From positions 434,001 through 498,000 of the forward strand of contig JAAXNY010000013.1 in assembly GCA_013420905.1 (NCBI GenBank): a stretch of 64,000 bases of DNA. The letters run 5' to 3'. The stretch comes from Collybia mongolica. Taxonomy: Eukaryota > Basidiomycota > Agaricomycetes > Agaricales > Clitocybaceae. The position numbers were made by a program, and so were the translations under genes. Below the pieces are notes generated by a model. It ran no database searches and was not told the DNA's origin. It saw only the letters and a list, made by a program, of their open reading frames with translations. The stretch's first letter is position 1; every line of letters begins with the position of its first letter. Positions 1 to 11,800 of this stretch are shown here, piece after piece.

Positions 1-1842
1 CCCCGTTTCAGGCTCTCAGAGGTCCTTGGGAGCCAAGCCCTTCCCAGATACGGCGGCGGAACATGCTCTTGGTGGACGGAATCGACGCTGGTGCGTTCCG
101 AAGTATTTTAGGTGTCGTGCGCGCCCGAACAGCGACTGTGCTATTTATATCTCGATGAGCGTGACGACGTCGATCATTATTGTCAGTTTGTTGTGTGTTC
201 TGCGGGACCCTGGGGACTCGCCCAGGAACAAATGCCTATCCAGACACCACTTTGTATTTAACAAACGAGCCACCCACGGAGTTTTCGTTCGAACGCTGGG
301 TCTATGACGCCACACGCACGGAACCGCACGCGAGCACTCGACATCCGCGAGACGATATATATATATATATATTAAACCCCCCCAAAAACACCTCCCGTGT
401 CTTATCCTCTTAAGTATAACTTGCAATCCGGGGTCCATCTACATCCATGGCTCATCCCTACTCCGCCCCATCCTCGGGCACGCCGCACGAACGCCACGCG
501 CGAATCTCATTCTCCTTCTGCACGCACCCATACGCCAGGCTAGTTCCGCCCCAGCCCGCCCGATCCCCCGACTCCCCCATCCCAGCACACGAACCATCGA
601 TGTCATCTGCGCCGCACTCAATCCCAACCAACATCCCCGAGCACGTGGCGGTGGCTTAATCGATCCTTATGTACGTATACGCTGAGTAAGCACGGTTCGA
701 CGGCCCTACAACCCGAGTGGGATTCCCGGGTACACCATTATTCCGCTATCTAAACAAAATGGTCGAAAGGCAGTGCTCGAACTTGGGGGTTGGGCTGCGG
801 TTGCCTCGTTTCCGTCTGGAAGGCTCGAGATGCCCGTGTCCGTACCCATCGCCACGTTCCCAGAAATTTTTGGTCGTGGTTGGTAATCTGGAGGCTCGAT
901 GTTTGGTTTCTGGGAGGATGCTCTATCTTTGGAGAACGACGTCTTGGATTTGACGGCTCGTTCAAGAGGTCCTGGGCGCCGTCTGTTGAAACTGAACCGG
1001 CGTTGCGATTCAAGCCCCGGTCGAACCGTGTCATTTGATAACAACACAAGAACCGAACGCAGTGTGTTCTGTTTCTCCTGGCTCGTCCTAATTTTAGCAC
1101 AAGTGATTGGGCATGGCAGACGATTGTCAAGAAGGAGGTAAGGCTGCGTGAGGATCCCCGGCCCTCCCTCGACGACCACATGCCTCGTTTACGTGCCCAG
1201 CTGGATAGGTGGGGCGTTATTCATGACTTGCCTCAGATCCAGACCCCCAAGGTTAAACGTGTGGATCAAGGACGCCTTTTAGTGTGGCAAAGTCCCGATC
1301 TCAGGTATCCCCACCCGACGCCAGACCAGAAGCTGCCGTGGTGGGCTACGATTTACCTTGTCACTCTCAGAGTCCTGGAGTCCGTCCTTGTGGTGGGAAC
1401 CGCCCATCTACCGGGACCGTTATTAGGGAATAGAGACGCGCCACGAATAAAATAAAAAATAAAAAATAAAGAAATTTGAAATGGGCTCGACTTGAGCGGC
1501 ATCCACCTCTTGGGACTAGACCTGCGATCTTCGGCATACTACATCCCTCCGTTGCAGACAAGTCGAAAAGGCGAAACAGACTATCAAGAAATGCTCTATT
1601 TTCGGAAATATTACTAATAACCAAAACAAGTCTCACAAACTTCGAATTCTCCCCAAGCCCCCAAGCCCCATCGCCCCGTCTAGACCCCCACACAGCCACC
1701 CCTCCGATATCCACTATGACGAGACTATGAGCACCACGCAATCCCCGTCAAAACTCTCGGACAGCCAGAATACATACTTCACTCACCACAACACAACAAC
1801 CCTAACTCGCCTCAAACACCGATATCGATATCAACCCACAAC
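1..1842. other. Region without a recognised gene, upstream of the LanC-like gene
   Basis: Several short open frames overlap on both strands (for example about 706-1181), but none shows a recognisable domain, splice pattern or codon-biased frame. An (AT)n run lies at 355-372 and an A-rich AAATAAA-type tract at about 1450-1480. The last few hundred bases before 1843 are rich in C and A and probably include the promoter and 5' UTR of the LanC-like gene. I see nothing else that can be supported. Confidence 0.5.
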
Positions 1843-3544
1843 ATGACCTCCCGGTACATCCGGCATTCCAAACAACCCCCTACGGACATCGACGCCGCGG
1901 CAGAAGACATCAAGTCCGCACTGACAGCCGCCGTTTCCCAATGCGTCGAGCAGAAACAATACTCCTCGGGCACGGTCTACATGGGTTTAGCAGGTAGGCT
2001 CGCCTAACCCCCCCCCCCCCCCATTCATCTCTCCAGCCATGACACAAACGCCCCCACGCAGGGTGTGCACAAATGAAATACTACCTCTCGTCCCTCCCGC
2101 TCTCCCACCTCCAAACCAGCGCATACCCATGGACCGCCCACGACCTGCGCCCCAGCGGCGACCGCGACCTCCACGCCATCCTACAATCCACGCCCGCTCA
2201 CGCCTGGCGCGTCCACGACGCCGCACACATCTCATACCTCGAGACGAACGCCGGCATCGCAGCGCTCGCGCTCTGCCGGTCCCTCGCAAGCTCGCAGGAG
2301 CTACCCGCGCACTGGGAGCGCTGCGTGTGGCTCCTCCGGCGCGGGTTGGAGCACGTCCGCGCGGCGGCGCAGAGCGAGGAGGACGAGGACGAGGACGGGT
2401 GCGAGGTGCTCTACGGCCGGGCGGGGTTCCTCTACGCACTGCTCCGCGTCCGGGAATCAGCCATACGCACACGTGCGCGGGGGGGCCCCGAGCCAGCCCT
2501 GCCCCCGCAGCACCTGCTCGAGTCCGCCGAGGCGCTTGTGGCGGACGAGAGCATCCGCGCTGTCGTCGGCGATATCGTGCGGCGCGGGGAGGTCGGTGCC
2601 CGGAGGTACGCTGCGTCGGGTGGTTCTGGGACGGGTGGGGTGGTGGCCCCGCCGCTCATGTGGGCGTGGCATGGGAAGAGGTACCTGGGCGCGGCTCATG
2701 GTGTCGGTGCGTTGGCGTGTGCTTGTCTGGGGGGGAATTGGATAAGGAGGCTGACGCGGTTTTAGCTGGGATCTTACAGGTGTTGTGGGGCTGCCCTCCG
2801 GTGGTGATCGACCCGTATATCCCGAGGATGTTGGGGACGGTTCGATGGCTGGTAACGCGCCAGGACCCCTCCGGGAACTGGCCCACCAAGGCTCGGACCC
2901 CCCCGGCCCTGAGTCGCGAGGGCGAGGCGGACAACGAATTGGTCCAGTTGAGTCGCTCACGCGGATACTCATAACCGTCAGTCAACTCAACACATGTATG
3001 CGTTAGATGGTGCCACGGCGCCCCGGGAATAACCATCCTCCTATCTACCGTCCTCCGATGGGCGCGCGAACACCCCCAGCACATGCACGCGCCTGACGCA
3101 GCACTCCACGCCACGCTCACCGCCTCCCTCCGCGCAGGCGCCCGGCTCGTCTACCGCCACGGGCTCCTCCGGAAGGGCCTCGGGCTCTGCCACGGCGTTG
3201 CCGGCTCGGTGTTTGCGCTCCTCGCTGCTGCAGATGTGCTCGATGCCGATACTGATACTGGGCACTCGGGTGGAGAGCGGCGGGGGCAGGGGCAGGGGCA
3301 GGGACAGTACGCGCGGTGGGCCGTGCATCTTGCGCATTTGGCGACGGCGCATGTGGGGCTGGTGGAGCGCGGCGAGATGGGCGTGCCGGAGCGCCCGCTG
3401 AGCTTGTATGAGGGTGTGGCGGGGATGTGCTGTGTGTGGGCGCTGGTTTTGGCCAGGCTTGGTGTTGGGGGTGCGGGTGGGGCGGATGGGGTGCTGAGGG
3501 GTGGGATGCCGGGGTATGATGATTTGCAGTGGGATGGTGTGTAG
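1843..3544 (+). CDS. LanC-like protein (LANCL family), 4 exons
   Basis: Exons 1843-1993, 2062-2706, 2766-2946 and 3007-3544 join in frame to 504 aa. Family hallmarks are in the right order: KRYLGAAHG at the end of exon 2, WCHGAPG created at the start of exon 4, GLCHGVAG, and PLSLYEGVAGM near the C-terminus. The Cys of WCHG and the Cys-His of GLCHG are the three zinc ligands of LanC/LANCL proteins, so the metal site looks complete. Bacterial LanC enzymes cyclise lanthipeptides; animal LANCL proteins are reported to add glutathione to dehydroamino acids. The role in fungi is unknown, and no precursor peptide is visible nearby. Length is somewhat above animal LANCL (about 400 aa) because of acidic and Gly/Ala-rich inserts. 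Intron 1 carries a 15-C run (2008-2022). The 5' end could be longer, but the start at 1843 gives the only clean phase. Confidence 0.85.
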
Positions 3545-4413
3545 GGTGTGTGTTGGCGTGTGTGGATATGTACTGCGTACCTAGATTTTGGGTACTTGTA
3601 TGTATAATGGGCGCCGTAGCCACCTGGGCTTTTTTTGAACAGAATAGCTTTATACGTCCCTGGTGATGTTGCGTTTCGTTTGTTGTGTACTTTGAAATGA
3701 TTGTTTTTCTGCCGGTAGTTTATGTATTGACCTTTTTAACTCTCTAATTACCGACGCCTGGAGAAGAAGACTCAAGTGATTATCAGGTAACGCGTGTTAG
3801 TCGCGTCGCGCTGAATTTCGGCAGCAAGTTATACAGTGCCCTAGTGCAGTCAAAAGTTCCGATATTCAGGTGGTACCAGCGCTCTTTGGTTTTCGAGTTT
3901 AACACAATCTAACCATCTTGGAATACTGTGTGTATCATTACTGAATACATTGCGTAGAATACCACTTCCATCAGGCTCTTGTCGTTCTTGACCTTGTGGT
4001 GCGGTCTGTAGATGAGGATAGATCCAGTAGATCTAGTGATATGGGTGAGTTTTCCTATCATAATGCTCAAACAAAAAATATTCTGTCAATATTAGCGCTG
4101 GGTCTCGATCGTGGCAATCTTTGAGACGCCTGTGGATTGGTATATCACAGCGTTATCAGTGCATGTTTATTCCCTATCAGACTGTCAAGATGCCACGGTG
4201 TGTATGGAATCTAGATAGCTGGGTTGAGAGGCGCCGGGACGTCCCATCTAAGATTTTCGGAACTTATACGTATGTTGTATAAGCAATGTATCACTGGAGG
4301 CAGGAGGTAAGGAAGGCGAACATGCCTTTGACGTGCGATGATGCAGGCAACTTCCTTAAACATAAGTTTGCGCATCCAAGTTCCGAAATTTTTGATTTCC
4401 CAATATCGAAGCC
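3545..4413. other. LanC 3' flank and upstream region of membrane-protein copy 1
   Basis: No coding sequence is recognised. From about 3600 onward the sequence is closely similar to 14640-15475, and its last part to the reverse complement of 29623-30180, so this is a conserved intergenic block inside the segmental duplication. A tandem GATCTAGT-like motif lies near 4018-4038. Confidence 0.7.
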
Positions 4414-5694
4414 ATGACAATACTCCCGACAGTCCAGAAAATCCGCGTTTGTATCTTCATCCTCTTGGTGCTATCAACTCTTCATCCACCATCTGCATTG
4501 CCAATCTTTGTGGCTACTCCAGTCAAGTGCAAATTGGCTGACTTTAAGACTGTCGTATTTTTCTTTCTCGCAAACTATGTCTCCCATGCGTTCACCGTTC
4601 CATCGGTACCAGGAGGAGCTTGCTAATGGTCTCTTTTTATGCAGCTTGGAAGTATTTTTTATCCATTTGTGGGGCTGACTAGGTCGGTAGTGCTCTTGTC
4701 CAACCACTGGTTGCAGGGCGACAGGGGGAGTGTTGGAGACGCAATCGCTCAGGGAGCGGTCATGGTTGCACAACGTTCGTCAGACCGGCGGCCAGCTGAA
4801 GACAAACCAGAACGTGTATTTATCGGCTTACCTGAAAACTTCGAACCCTCCGAATACTCTAGCAGGTATTTAGAAAATTGTCCTTATATCCTCGGTTCTA
4901 ATTCGTTGGTTTTGATTTTTAAGCCTGGATGAACTTCCAACCATCAAGGCCAAGCTAAAAGTTATTCATATTGGGGCCACCAATGACTCGCCTTTGAGCC
5001 CTCGTGCTCCATTCGGGATGACTGAAGCGAAACTGGATCCAAGGGATATTGATATTCATGGCGAAAGTGAACTCCCCGCCGGTTATCACTGGGCCATCCC
5101 CTCCATCAGAGAGTTAAATGCTTTGACGGCTTTCCTTGAGCGTCCAAAGGACGTTCATGTCGCATGATAAAGCGATCGTTCACTGCCACGATGTTACAAG
5201 CAGAGACAAGAGGCGAAGATACTGTCCTACACGTCAAATTAAATGGCGCTCAGAGTCGGTTTTTGCTGATTGATGATGGTAAAGAGGAGGAAAATGCCCT
5301 CACGTTATATTTCAGCACTTCCACCAACGCACCTGAAATGGGTCTCTATGCTGGCAATTCATCGGGGGAGGAAAAAGCCGTAGTCGTGGTTTGGAACACG
5401 ACTGGGCTGCTAAATGTTCTCCCACACATTTTCATATTCCTCCTCACGAATTTCCAAAACGGCCATAGTACACATTCGGAGCGGGCTTGGATGATGTCGT
5501 GGCTCGTTTTTGACCAATTTCTCGCCTCGCTTGGAGTGAACCTCAGTGAAGTTAGGTCCGTCATTACCATGCCCCGGAGAGTGGCAATCGCACTCTATAT
5601 TACCATTCTGGTACTTGCAACACCTGCAATCGGAGGATTCGTGATGGTTGGGAAGATGCTCATAGAATTTAAACCCTGTGCCATTTCCGAGTAG
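4414..5694 (+). pseudogene. Multi-span membrane protein, copy 1 (broken)
   Basis: The start at 4414 (MTILPTVQKIRVC) and the end at 5694 (GKMLIEFKPCAISE) match the intact copies at 15476-17270 and 27900-29622. Two lesions are visible. A nonsense codon at about 4624-4626 replaces the Trp-Arg of the GGAWRW motif. About 0.5 kb of exon 2 is missing at about 5164, removing the SWLKG...YGYAAFGLSVFPYT block with two membrane spans and the following hydrophilic loop; the reading frame runs into a stop there. The intron between about 4867 and 4924 is still recognisable. I infer a decaying paralogue. A truncated product from the 176-aa 3' frame cannot be excluded. Confidence 0.85.
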
Positions 5695-6599
5695 TCCTGG
5701 AACCGATAGTAGTTATCCAAATTAATCCACCCTTTTCAAGAAGCCATGCATGTTTTCAATAGCCTCAAACCTGCCGACTGAAGGTTGTCGAAGGATGAAT
5801 AGCTCCGGAGACCTCATCTCATACGTTCCTTGGTTTTAACCTCATGTAACCCTTCGGTATGAACATTTCTCCAACCAAAGCAATCAGTGACTCACTAGCA
5901 AATTTGGGTTGAGACCCGGTCCCCAGAGTTATGACGAACACTCGGTAGAATGGATTGGTACTTTGAGATTTTTTGTAATTTCGGTGTCAGCCAGTTCCTG
6001 CGAGAGTATATGCAGCTGTGCACCAATCCCACTGCGGCGGCGGCATCGATTTCCCCTCAAGAAAGTGTGGTGAAAACGAGGCAGAAAAGGGTAGCTGCCA
6101 CTACAATGCACCTTTCTATTTCCTTACACGAGCCTTTCGACTGCAAAGAAAGGCTAGCACCGTCGCAGTGTCCGTGCTGGCCGTCGGCATTTCAGAAGAG
6201 GCGTCAACACTAGATGCGTCTCTCAGTCGGAGTCACAGCGATCCTGCCACACACCCCGATATAACGTCTTTCCTCAGAGAAAGACGCTGGGCGTACAAAT
6301 CAGCAAGGCGGGCGGAGGGAATGGTAAGGAGGGTGAAAGAAGGGGTAAAGCAGGCACTGAACATGCCTCGTCGCTATGAAATTGAAACAAAGACGGCAGA
6401 AAAACTCCTGGAGGACGACGAATGTTTTAGCATGTAGGAGAAGCTTGCATGGCCGTAGAGAAAACTCACACCCTTCCCCATCCTCCCGCCGTTGTATGTA
6501 TGTGCACCATGGCCAGGGCTCCTAGCGGCGCTCGAACAGGTGCTGTGAGCAGAGCTCGACGCGATCACGTGCCAAGACAATCAACCATCCTTGATTCAC
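5695..6599. other. Region between membrane-protein copy 1 and the LINE; unassigned ORF
   Basis: The first 250 bases continue the duplicated 3' flank. An open frame ends at 6437 (last residues DDECFSM) and reads a charged C-terminal stretch (RERRWAYKSARRAEG) that looks peptide-like, but I recognise no family and no clear start. It may be the 3' end of a degraded gene. Nothing else is supported. Confidence 0.35.
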
Positions 6600-6726
6600 A
6601 ACTCCACATACTCCATCCTCCTTGATCTCTTACCACCACCTGGTAGGAGGTTTGACACATAGTAAAGTTGCAAATCGCCGTTACTCCCTGGTTGAGCCCA
6701 CCCGCTCCCACCCTTTCTTGCGCTGT

Positions 6727-8826
6727 ATGCCTGCCTCTCGCTCTAAAGATAAACCTCCCAACCCTCCCGACCCCCCCGGGGGCTCAGGGATGGTCGACCC
6801 TGCTACCGTCTTCCAACCTCCTATGTCGAAATCTCCATCCCCCGCTAATAGCTTCTCCAGACAATCCCTGGAGCGGGCTCTACGCATTCAGAGGACGAAG
6901 CCCAGTAGGGCTAACTTCTCATCTGTCCACCCCTCTCCTGCCGGAAGTGACGAGGAGGGAGATCCTGAACTCGAGGCCGCCGATAACGCAGACTCTACTG
7001 TTAAGCGGACTGCCAAGGGCAAAGGCCGTGCTGCCGCACCCACGGACAATGCCGAGATGATTGACGTCTCAGGCATCCCCACGGATGCATTTGCCGAAGG
7101 GAATGACGCTGACCTGCAATACTCCTTCCAATTCCGGCGTGATCCAAAGACTTGGACCTCTGACACCAAATCTGCTGCTTCCTCAGCGCGCGCGATCGCC
7201 TCTTTCCTTGAATTTGGTGCGCAAAATGGGAAGATGTGGAACACATCAGAATCTGATGGTCTCGTTGAGGCCTCAGGCCATCTGATCCATGGCCTAGTCA
7301 AACATGGGTTTGTCAGGAACTCTCTCCGTGGCTTGGACCCCCAGTCCTCGATATGGATGTTCATGGAAAGTGTCGCGACCTCCATTCGCACTGCCCTCGC
7401 GGAGGAACGCCAGGCCCACCATGCCAGGCACCCTCCTCCTAAAATCCCTCCCGGCCAGCTGCCTAACCCATCAAGGCACCGGTCCTTCGTTCATCGCGGC
7501 TCGGACCCCGCCGGTGCTCGACGCCCCGGCAAGTTCCAGCAAACCAAACAACGTAACCCCGACAACAATCCTTTTAGGAACGGGATGTACGCGCCGCCGG
7601 CCCCGCTATACTTGCAGGTAGCAGGTGCCCCCCCGCCAGCCCCAGGCCCTTCCAATCAGAAGAAAGCCAGGACCACTCAGCACAAGGAGAGTTTAGTCAG
7701 GTTGGCCCAGGCCTTCCCATACTCAAACCCGAATCAGGTCATGGGTGCGAGCGATCTGCTTGCACCAAAAACAGCCGGTCCGAGCGCTCCTAACAAGCGC
7801 AAGTCCACTACCCACGGCCTGTCATGCAAAGCGATGACAGTGTTCGCGTCTCCCGCAGTCCCATGGGACCTCAAACCATGCTGTGCTCCCCTCACAAAGG
7901 CACAGTCCAAACTCCGGATCCTGCATGAGGAACAATCACTTGGTAGCATTACTATCACAGCTGACAATATCCCGTCCGAAGCCGACATCAAGGTCATCCA
8001 CCGCTGGTTCCAGTGGAATGCGGGACAGACCGAAGTCAAGGATGCCACGATCTACATGGAGGCTGGCTTGTCCAGATCCTCTATGATGGTCGCTGACTTC
8101 CCCTTCTACGGCCTCGAACCCAAACTGGGGGAGAATGGCAAGCCAATCCCTATCTCTGGGCAAGACACACTCAACGTCCTGCTTCAACGGTGTAATCCCG
8201 AACAGAGAAAGGCTCTCCGATTTTACCACTCTGTTCCACCCAGAGTAGTGAAAGCTTCCAGTCATGCGTCTAACGCGTACCTCTTCTTTGAGATATACGA
8301 CTTGCGGGGCGGGTTGAATCTTAAAGCGCTCAAGGGAACCTCATTCCAGTGGGGGACCCATAGGCTCCGCTTCGCAGAGGCAACCCCCAGAGTTGGGGCG
8401 CCCCTGTGCAACCGCTGTTGGAGGTACAGGCACCGCTCTACGGCGGCGGCTTGTCCTTCCAAAAGCATCCACTGTCAGAAGTGTGGTGGCAACCACGCCA
8501 AGAACTTCCATCATGTATTGGCCATGTGCTGCAAAGCACAGCCGAATGCAAAACCACCCATCGCAGCTACACCAGGTAATGAGCCGTGCCCTCACCCAGA
8601 CAGGTGCATCAACTGTCGAACCGCTGGTCACCCATCGGATTCGAGGGATTGCCCCTTCTGGAAGAAGAGATACAACGCCAGGTGGATCCTGGCTAAGTAT
8701 AAATCCGTTAAAGTAGGTGACGCCATCATCGTCCCCCTTAGTAAGCTCACTGGCGCCTCCCCATCTCTAGGACCCCGTCCCCGAGCTGGAGAGCGTCATC
8801 TCCATGCTCAGCAAGCTAGTCATTAA
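6727..8826 (+). CDS. LINE ORF1 (gag-like RNA-binding protein)
   Basis: 699 aa from the first ATG, MPASRSKDKPP. The same frame is open almost to the 5' end of the element but has no upstream ATG. The N-terminal half is Pro/Ser-rich and low in complexity. The C-terminal part (about residues 560-645) carries three zinc-knuckle-like clusters: CNRCWRYRHRSTAAAC, CQKCGGNH followed by further His/Cys, and CINCRTAGHPSDSRDC. Such CCHC motifs bind RNA in LINE ORF1 proteins and help form the ribonucleoprotein. A further GC-rich linker follows the last knuckle. The stop codon at 8824-8826 overlaps the ATG of ORF2 in the string TAATG, suggesting coupled termination-reinitiation. Confidence 0.88.
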   Translation: MPASRSKDKPPNPPDPPGGSGMVDPATVFQPPMSKSPSPANSFSRQSLERALRIQRTKPSRANFSSVHPSPAGSDEEGDPELEAADNADSTVKRTAKGKGRAAAPTDNAEMIDVSGIPTDAFAEGNDADLQYSFQFRRDPKTWTSDTKSAASSARAIASFLEFGAQNGKMWNTSESDGLVEASGHLIHGLVKHGFVRNSLRGLDPQSSIWMFMESVATSIRTALAEERQAHHARHPPPKIPPGQLPNPSRHRSFVHRGSDPAGARRPGKFQQTKQRNPDNNPFRNGMYAPPAPLYLQVAGAPPPAPGPSNQKKARTTQHKESLVRLAQAFPYSNPNQVMGASDLLAPKTAGPSAPNKRKSTTHGLSCKAMTVFASPAVPWDLKPCCAPLTKAQSKLRILHEEQSLGSITITADNIPSEADIKVIHRWFQWNAGQTEVKDATIYMEAGLSRSSMMVADFPFYGLEPKLGENGKPIPISGQDTLNVLLQRCNPEQRKALRFYHSVPPRVVKASSHASNAYLFFEIYDLRGGLNLKALKGTSFQWGTHRLRFAEATPRVGAPLCNRCWRYRHRSTAAACPSKSIHCQKCGGNHAKNFHHVLAMCCKAQPNAKPPIAATPGNEPCPHPDRCINCRTAGHPSDSRDCPFWKKRYNARWILAKYKSVKVGDAIIVPLSKLTGASPSLGPRPRAGERHLHAQQASH

Positions 8827-11800
8827 TGAATAAGTTGTTTAGAGTGCGCATATATTGTCAAAATGTAGCAAAGAATACACTTTGGCTTGAATCGCTACTT
8901 GAGTCCGAAAAACTTAAGTGGGACATACTATTAATCCAGGAACCCCCCTGGAAAGTTGTTAGACACACTGCGTCGCTCACGGCGAAGGAAGGCACCCCAG
9001 TAATCGGGGGGCTGACCCACCCGGAGTGGACGTGCTTCTCCCCTCTGGGCATCGATGTAGATGCCTGGCCGCGTGTCCTCACATACGTGCACAACAGGCT
9101 CCGGCCCGCTAAGCCCGCGTTGAGACCAGACATTGTCTCTCATAGAGACATCATTGCAATTTCGCTGAAGGGCCCTGGTGGCCCAAAAACGATAGTCAAC
9201 GTATACTCTGACGCCGAAGGAACGGCCATCAGACACATATCCAATCACTGGGACAAGTTCCGTGACGTGGGTTATATGGGTGGTGATTTCAATTGCCCGT
9301 CCCCGTTATGGGACCCCGAAGTGGTCGACAACAACCCTAAAGCCACCTCCCTACTGGAGGTGACACAAGATATCGGTCTCGAGAGAGTTGGGCTGCCTGC
9401 TAGGGTGACTACGCATATACCACGCAACAATGAACTCAGAGAGTCTATCTTAGACCTTGTGTTCCTCGAAAACACAAGGACATATCAAGCAGAAGTCCGT
9501 GTGGGAGAGGCGGGAGCCTCAGACCACAGGCCGCTTACCACGGTCGTCCCCATCAGACACAAAGTCATGGAGGGGAAGAAGCGCATTAAGCCCAAATCAG
9601 AGGAGGAAAACGACTTTCTCAAGATGATTGGGTTTAACCTAGACTCCATTGAGCTGCCAGAGGTGCCGTCAGCCGAGGGAATAGAACGCGTTACTGAACG
9701 GATAGCCACCATCTTCAAGACTGCGTGGGACAAGTTTGCCGAGGCCAGGCGCGTAAGCGCCCGATCCAAGCCTTGGTGGAATGCAACCTGCACGGAGGCG
9801 AAGGAGATGGCCATGTTCACTAACGAACGGGATGACTGGAGGGCTCTAAAGAGGGCCACCAGACAAGCCAAGAGGGTCTTCTTTGATGAACGCATTGAGG
9901 AAGTGTCTCACACCACTAAAAGGCCCTGGGACCTCATGAACTGGGTAGGGCCTCGCAAGACGCCTGCTGCCATCATGATCAATCACAACGGCAACCCTTG
10001 CAACACAAATGAAGAGCTGTGGGACGCCATCCACAGTACATTCAACTCCGCACACGACAGACCAACCAACATGGCTGAAATGGGCGACCAATGGAAGGCC
10101 CCCGAGACCAGGGGCTGGACTAAATTTAGCCTCAAGGAGATGAGGGATGCCCTTCAGGGCACCTCGAACAGTTCGGCCCCTGGGCCGGACAACATCACCT
10201 GGAGGCATTTGAAACGGCTCCTCGTAGGACCCGAAGCCCAGGCTGTCATAGTCTGGCTGGCAAACGCATGCTTGTCATGCGGACACTGGCCAGAACACTT
10301 CAAAGCCTCGCGCACGGTCATCATCCCAAAGCCAGGGAAGGCGACTTATGACACCCCTAAGTCTTATAGACCCATCATGCTCCTAAACACGCTGGGCAAG
10401 CTTATTGAGAAAATGCTATCCACCCGCTTGCAGTTTGAAGCACAAGCGGCGGGAGTACTACACCCGAATCAGTTCGGTGGTGTTCGTCAGAACTCCACCG
10501 AAGATGCCGGAGTCTTCCTTACCCACATTGTCCACGAAGGATGGACAAGGAGGGTCAAGACAAGCGTGGTCGCATTTGATCTTGCCCAATTTTTCCCCTC
10601 GATCAACCACGAGGTGATGATCAACATCTTGGAAGGCCAGGGGTTTGCGCCCGAAATAGTCGCGTTCTTCTGGTCATACTTGGTGGGTTGCAAGACCAGA
10701 TATGTTTGGGGGGATGATGAATCCCCCCCATTCAATTCGAGCGTAGGACTGGGACAGGGCTCCACCCTATCCCCAATCCTGTCGGCCCTCGTTCTAGCCA
10801 TTCTCATAAAAGAGTTCTATAGACGGAATGGGAATGAATCTGACCTCATCTCCTACGTCGACGACAGGACCATCATATCCCAGTCAAAGACGTGGGAAAA
10901 CAACAACGATATGCTCAAGAGAGCATACAACATCATCTTCCTCATGACGAGAGCCATGGGCCTGATCCTTGAACATGCAAAGTCAGAGGGCTTCCATTTT
11001 AGTCTTCTAAAATCGGACGACAATCCGACCATAGATCTCGGCCATGCCCCTTATACAGGGGCCACCCCTCTGAAACCGGGGCTCCTGTGGAGATACCTAG
11101 GCTTCTACTTTGACCGCGCGCTTTTGTTCAAGAAACACGTGGAGATGTACGCGAACAAGGCCCTGACCTCAAGCAGGGCCCTGTTAGCGCTTGGAAACTC
11201 GACACGGGGCTTAAGGCCCGTGCACAAAAGAACTCTGTACCAGTCTTGTGTACTTCCAATTGCGATGTACGGATGCCGGTTATGGAACATTGATGGGGCC
11301 CACATCAAAGGGCACCTCGAAGCACTCCGTAAGATGCAACGAAAGGCTGCACTATGGATCACAGGCAACTTCAGGACCACCCCGAAAGGGGCCCCGGAGA
11401 CCCTCGCAGGCCTTCCGCCCATCCACTTGCACATCCGTAAGTTGGTGGAGAGGAGCCATTACCGCGTCCGGACTTTGGCCAAGAGCCACACGGTCAGGAA
11501 CTTAATTGACAGACAGGCACACCTGTCAGTCAGCCACATGTCTGTTGCCAAGAGGCGCAGAATCAAATCCGGGATAATGGATTCATTTGCCCGACTAAAG
11601 GATTGCAGCAATGATGCATCCCCAGTGTTCCCCCTCGCGCAACCGGGCAGTCGATTACTTGACTGGGCAGCCGAGAGGGTGGAGATCAGACCCTCCCCTC
11701 CCCCCGAAGAAGAGAAGGAGAAGAGGAAGAAGGCTTTCGCTGATTTCGGGAAAGTTCTCACTAACCGAATCAATGAAGCTAAGCATGACCCAAAACGAGT

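Larger units (their letters stand above)
2640..5950 (+). repeat. Segmental duplication unit 1 (LanC 3' half + membrane-protein gene)
   Basis: By eye this stretch aligns collinearly with about 13690-17525, including intergenic DNA, the membrane gene and its 3' flank (both have the CTCCAACCAAAGC stretch near the end). An inverted third copy of the membrane gene and its upstream region occupies about 27890-30190. LanC is intact only here; the membrane gene is broken here but intact in the other two copies. Confidence 0.8.

Noticed and set aside
706..1181. Long overlapping open frames on both strands
   Set aside because: They lie opposite each other, lack any known motif and show no intron pattern; GC-rich DNA gives such frames by chance.
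1843..3544. LanC-like gene as part of a lanthipeptide (RiPP) cluster
   Set aside because: No dehydratase (LanB/LanM), precursor peptide or transporter gene is found beside it; eukaryotic LANCL proteins have other roles.
5950..6440. Complete gene at 5950-6440
   Set aside because: Neither a convincing start nor a known domain; at most the 3' end of a degraded gene.
6622..6726. Extension of LINE ORF1 upstream to 6622
   Set aside because: The frame is open but begins with TTG; the first ATG is at 6727, so I used that start.
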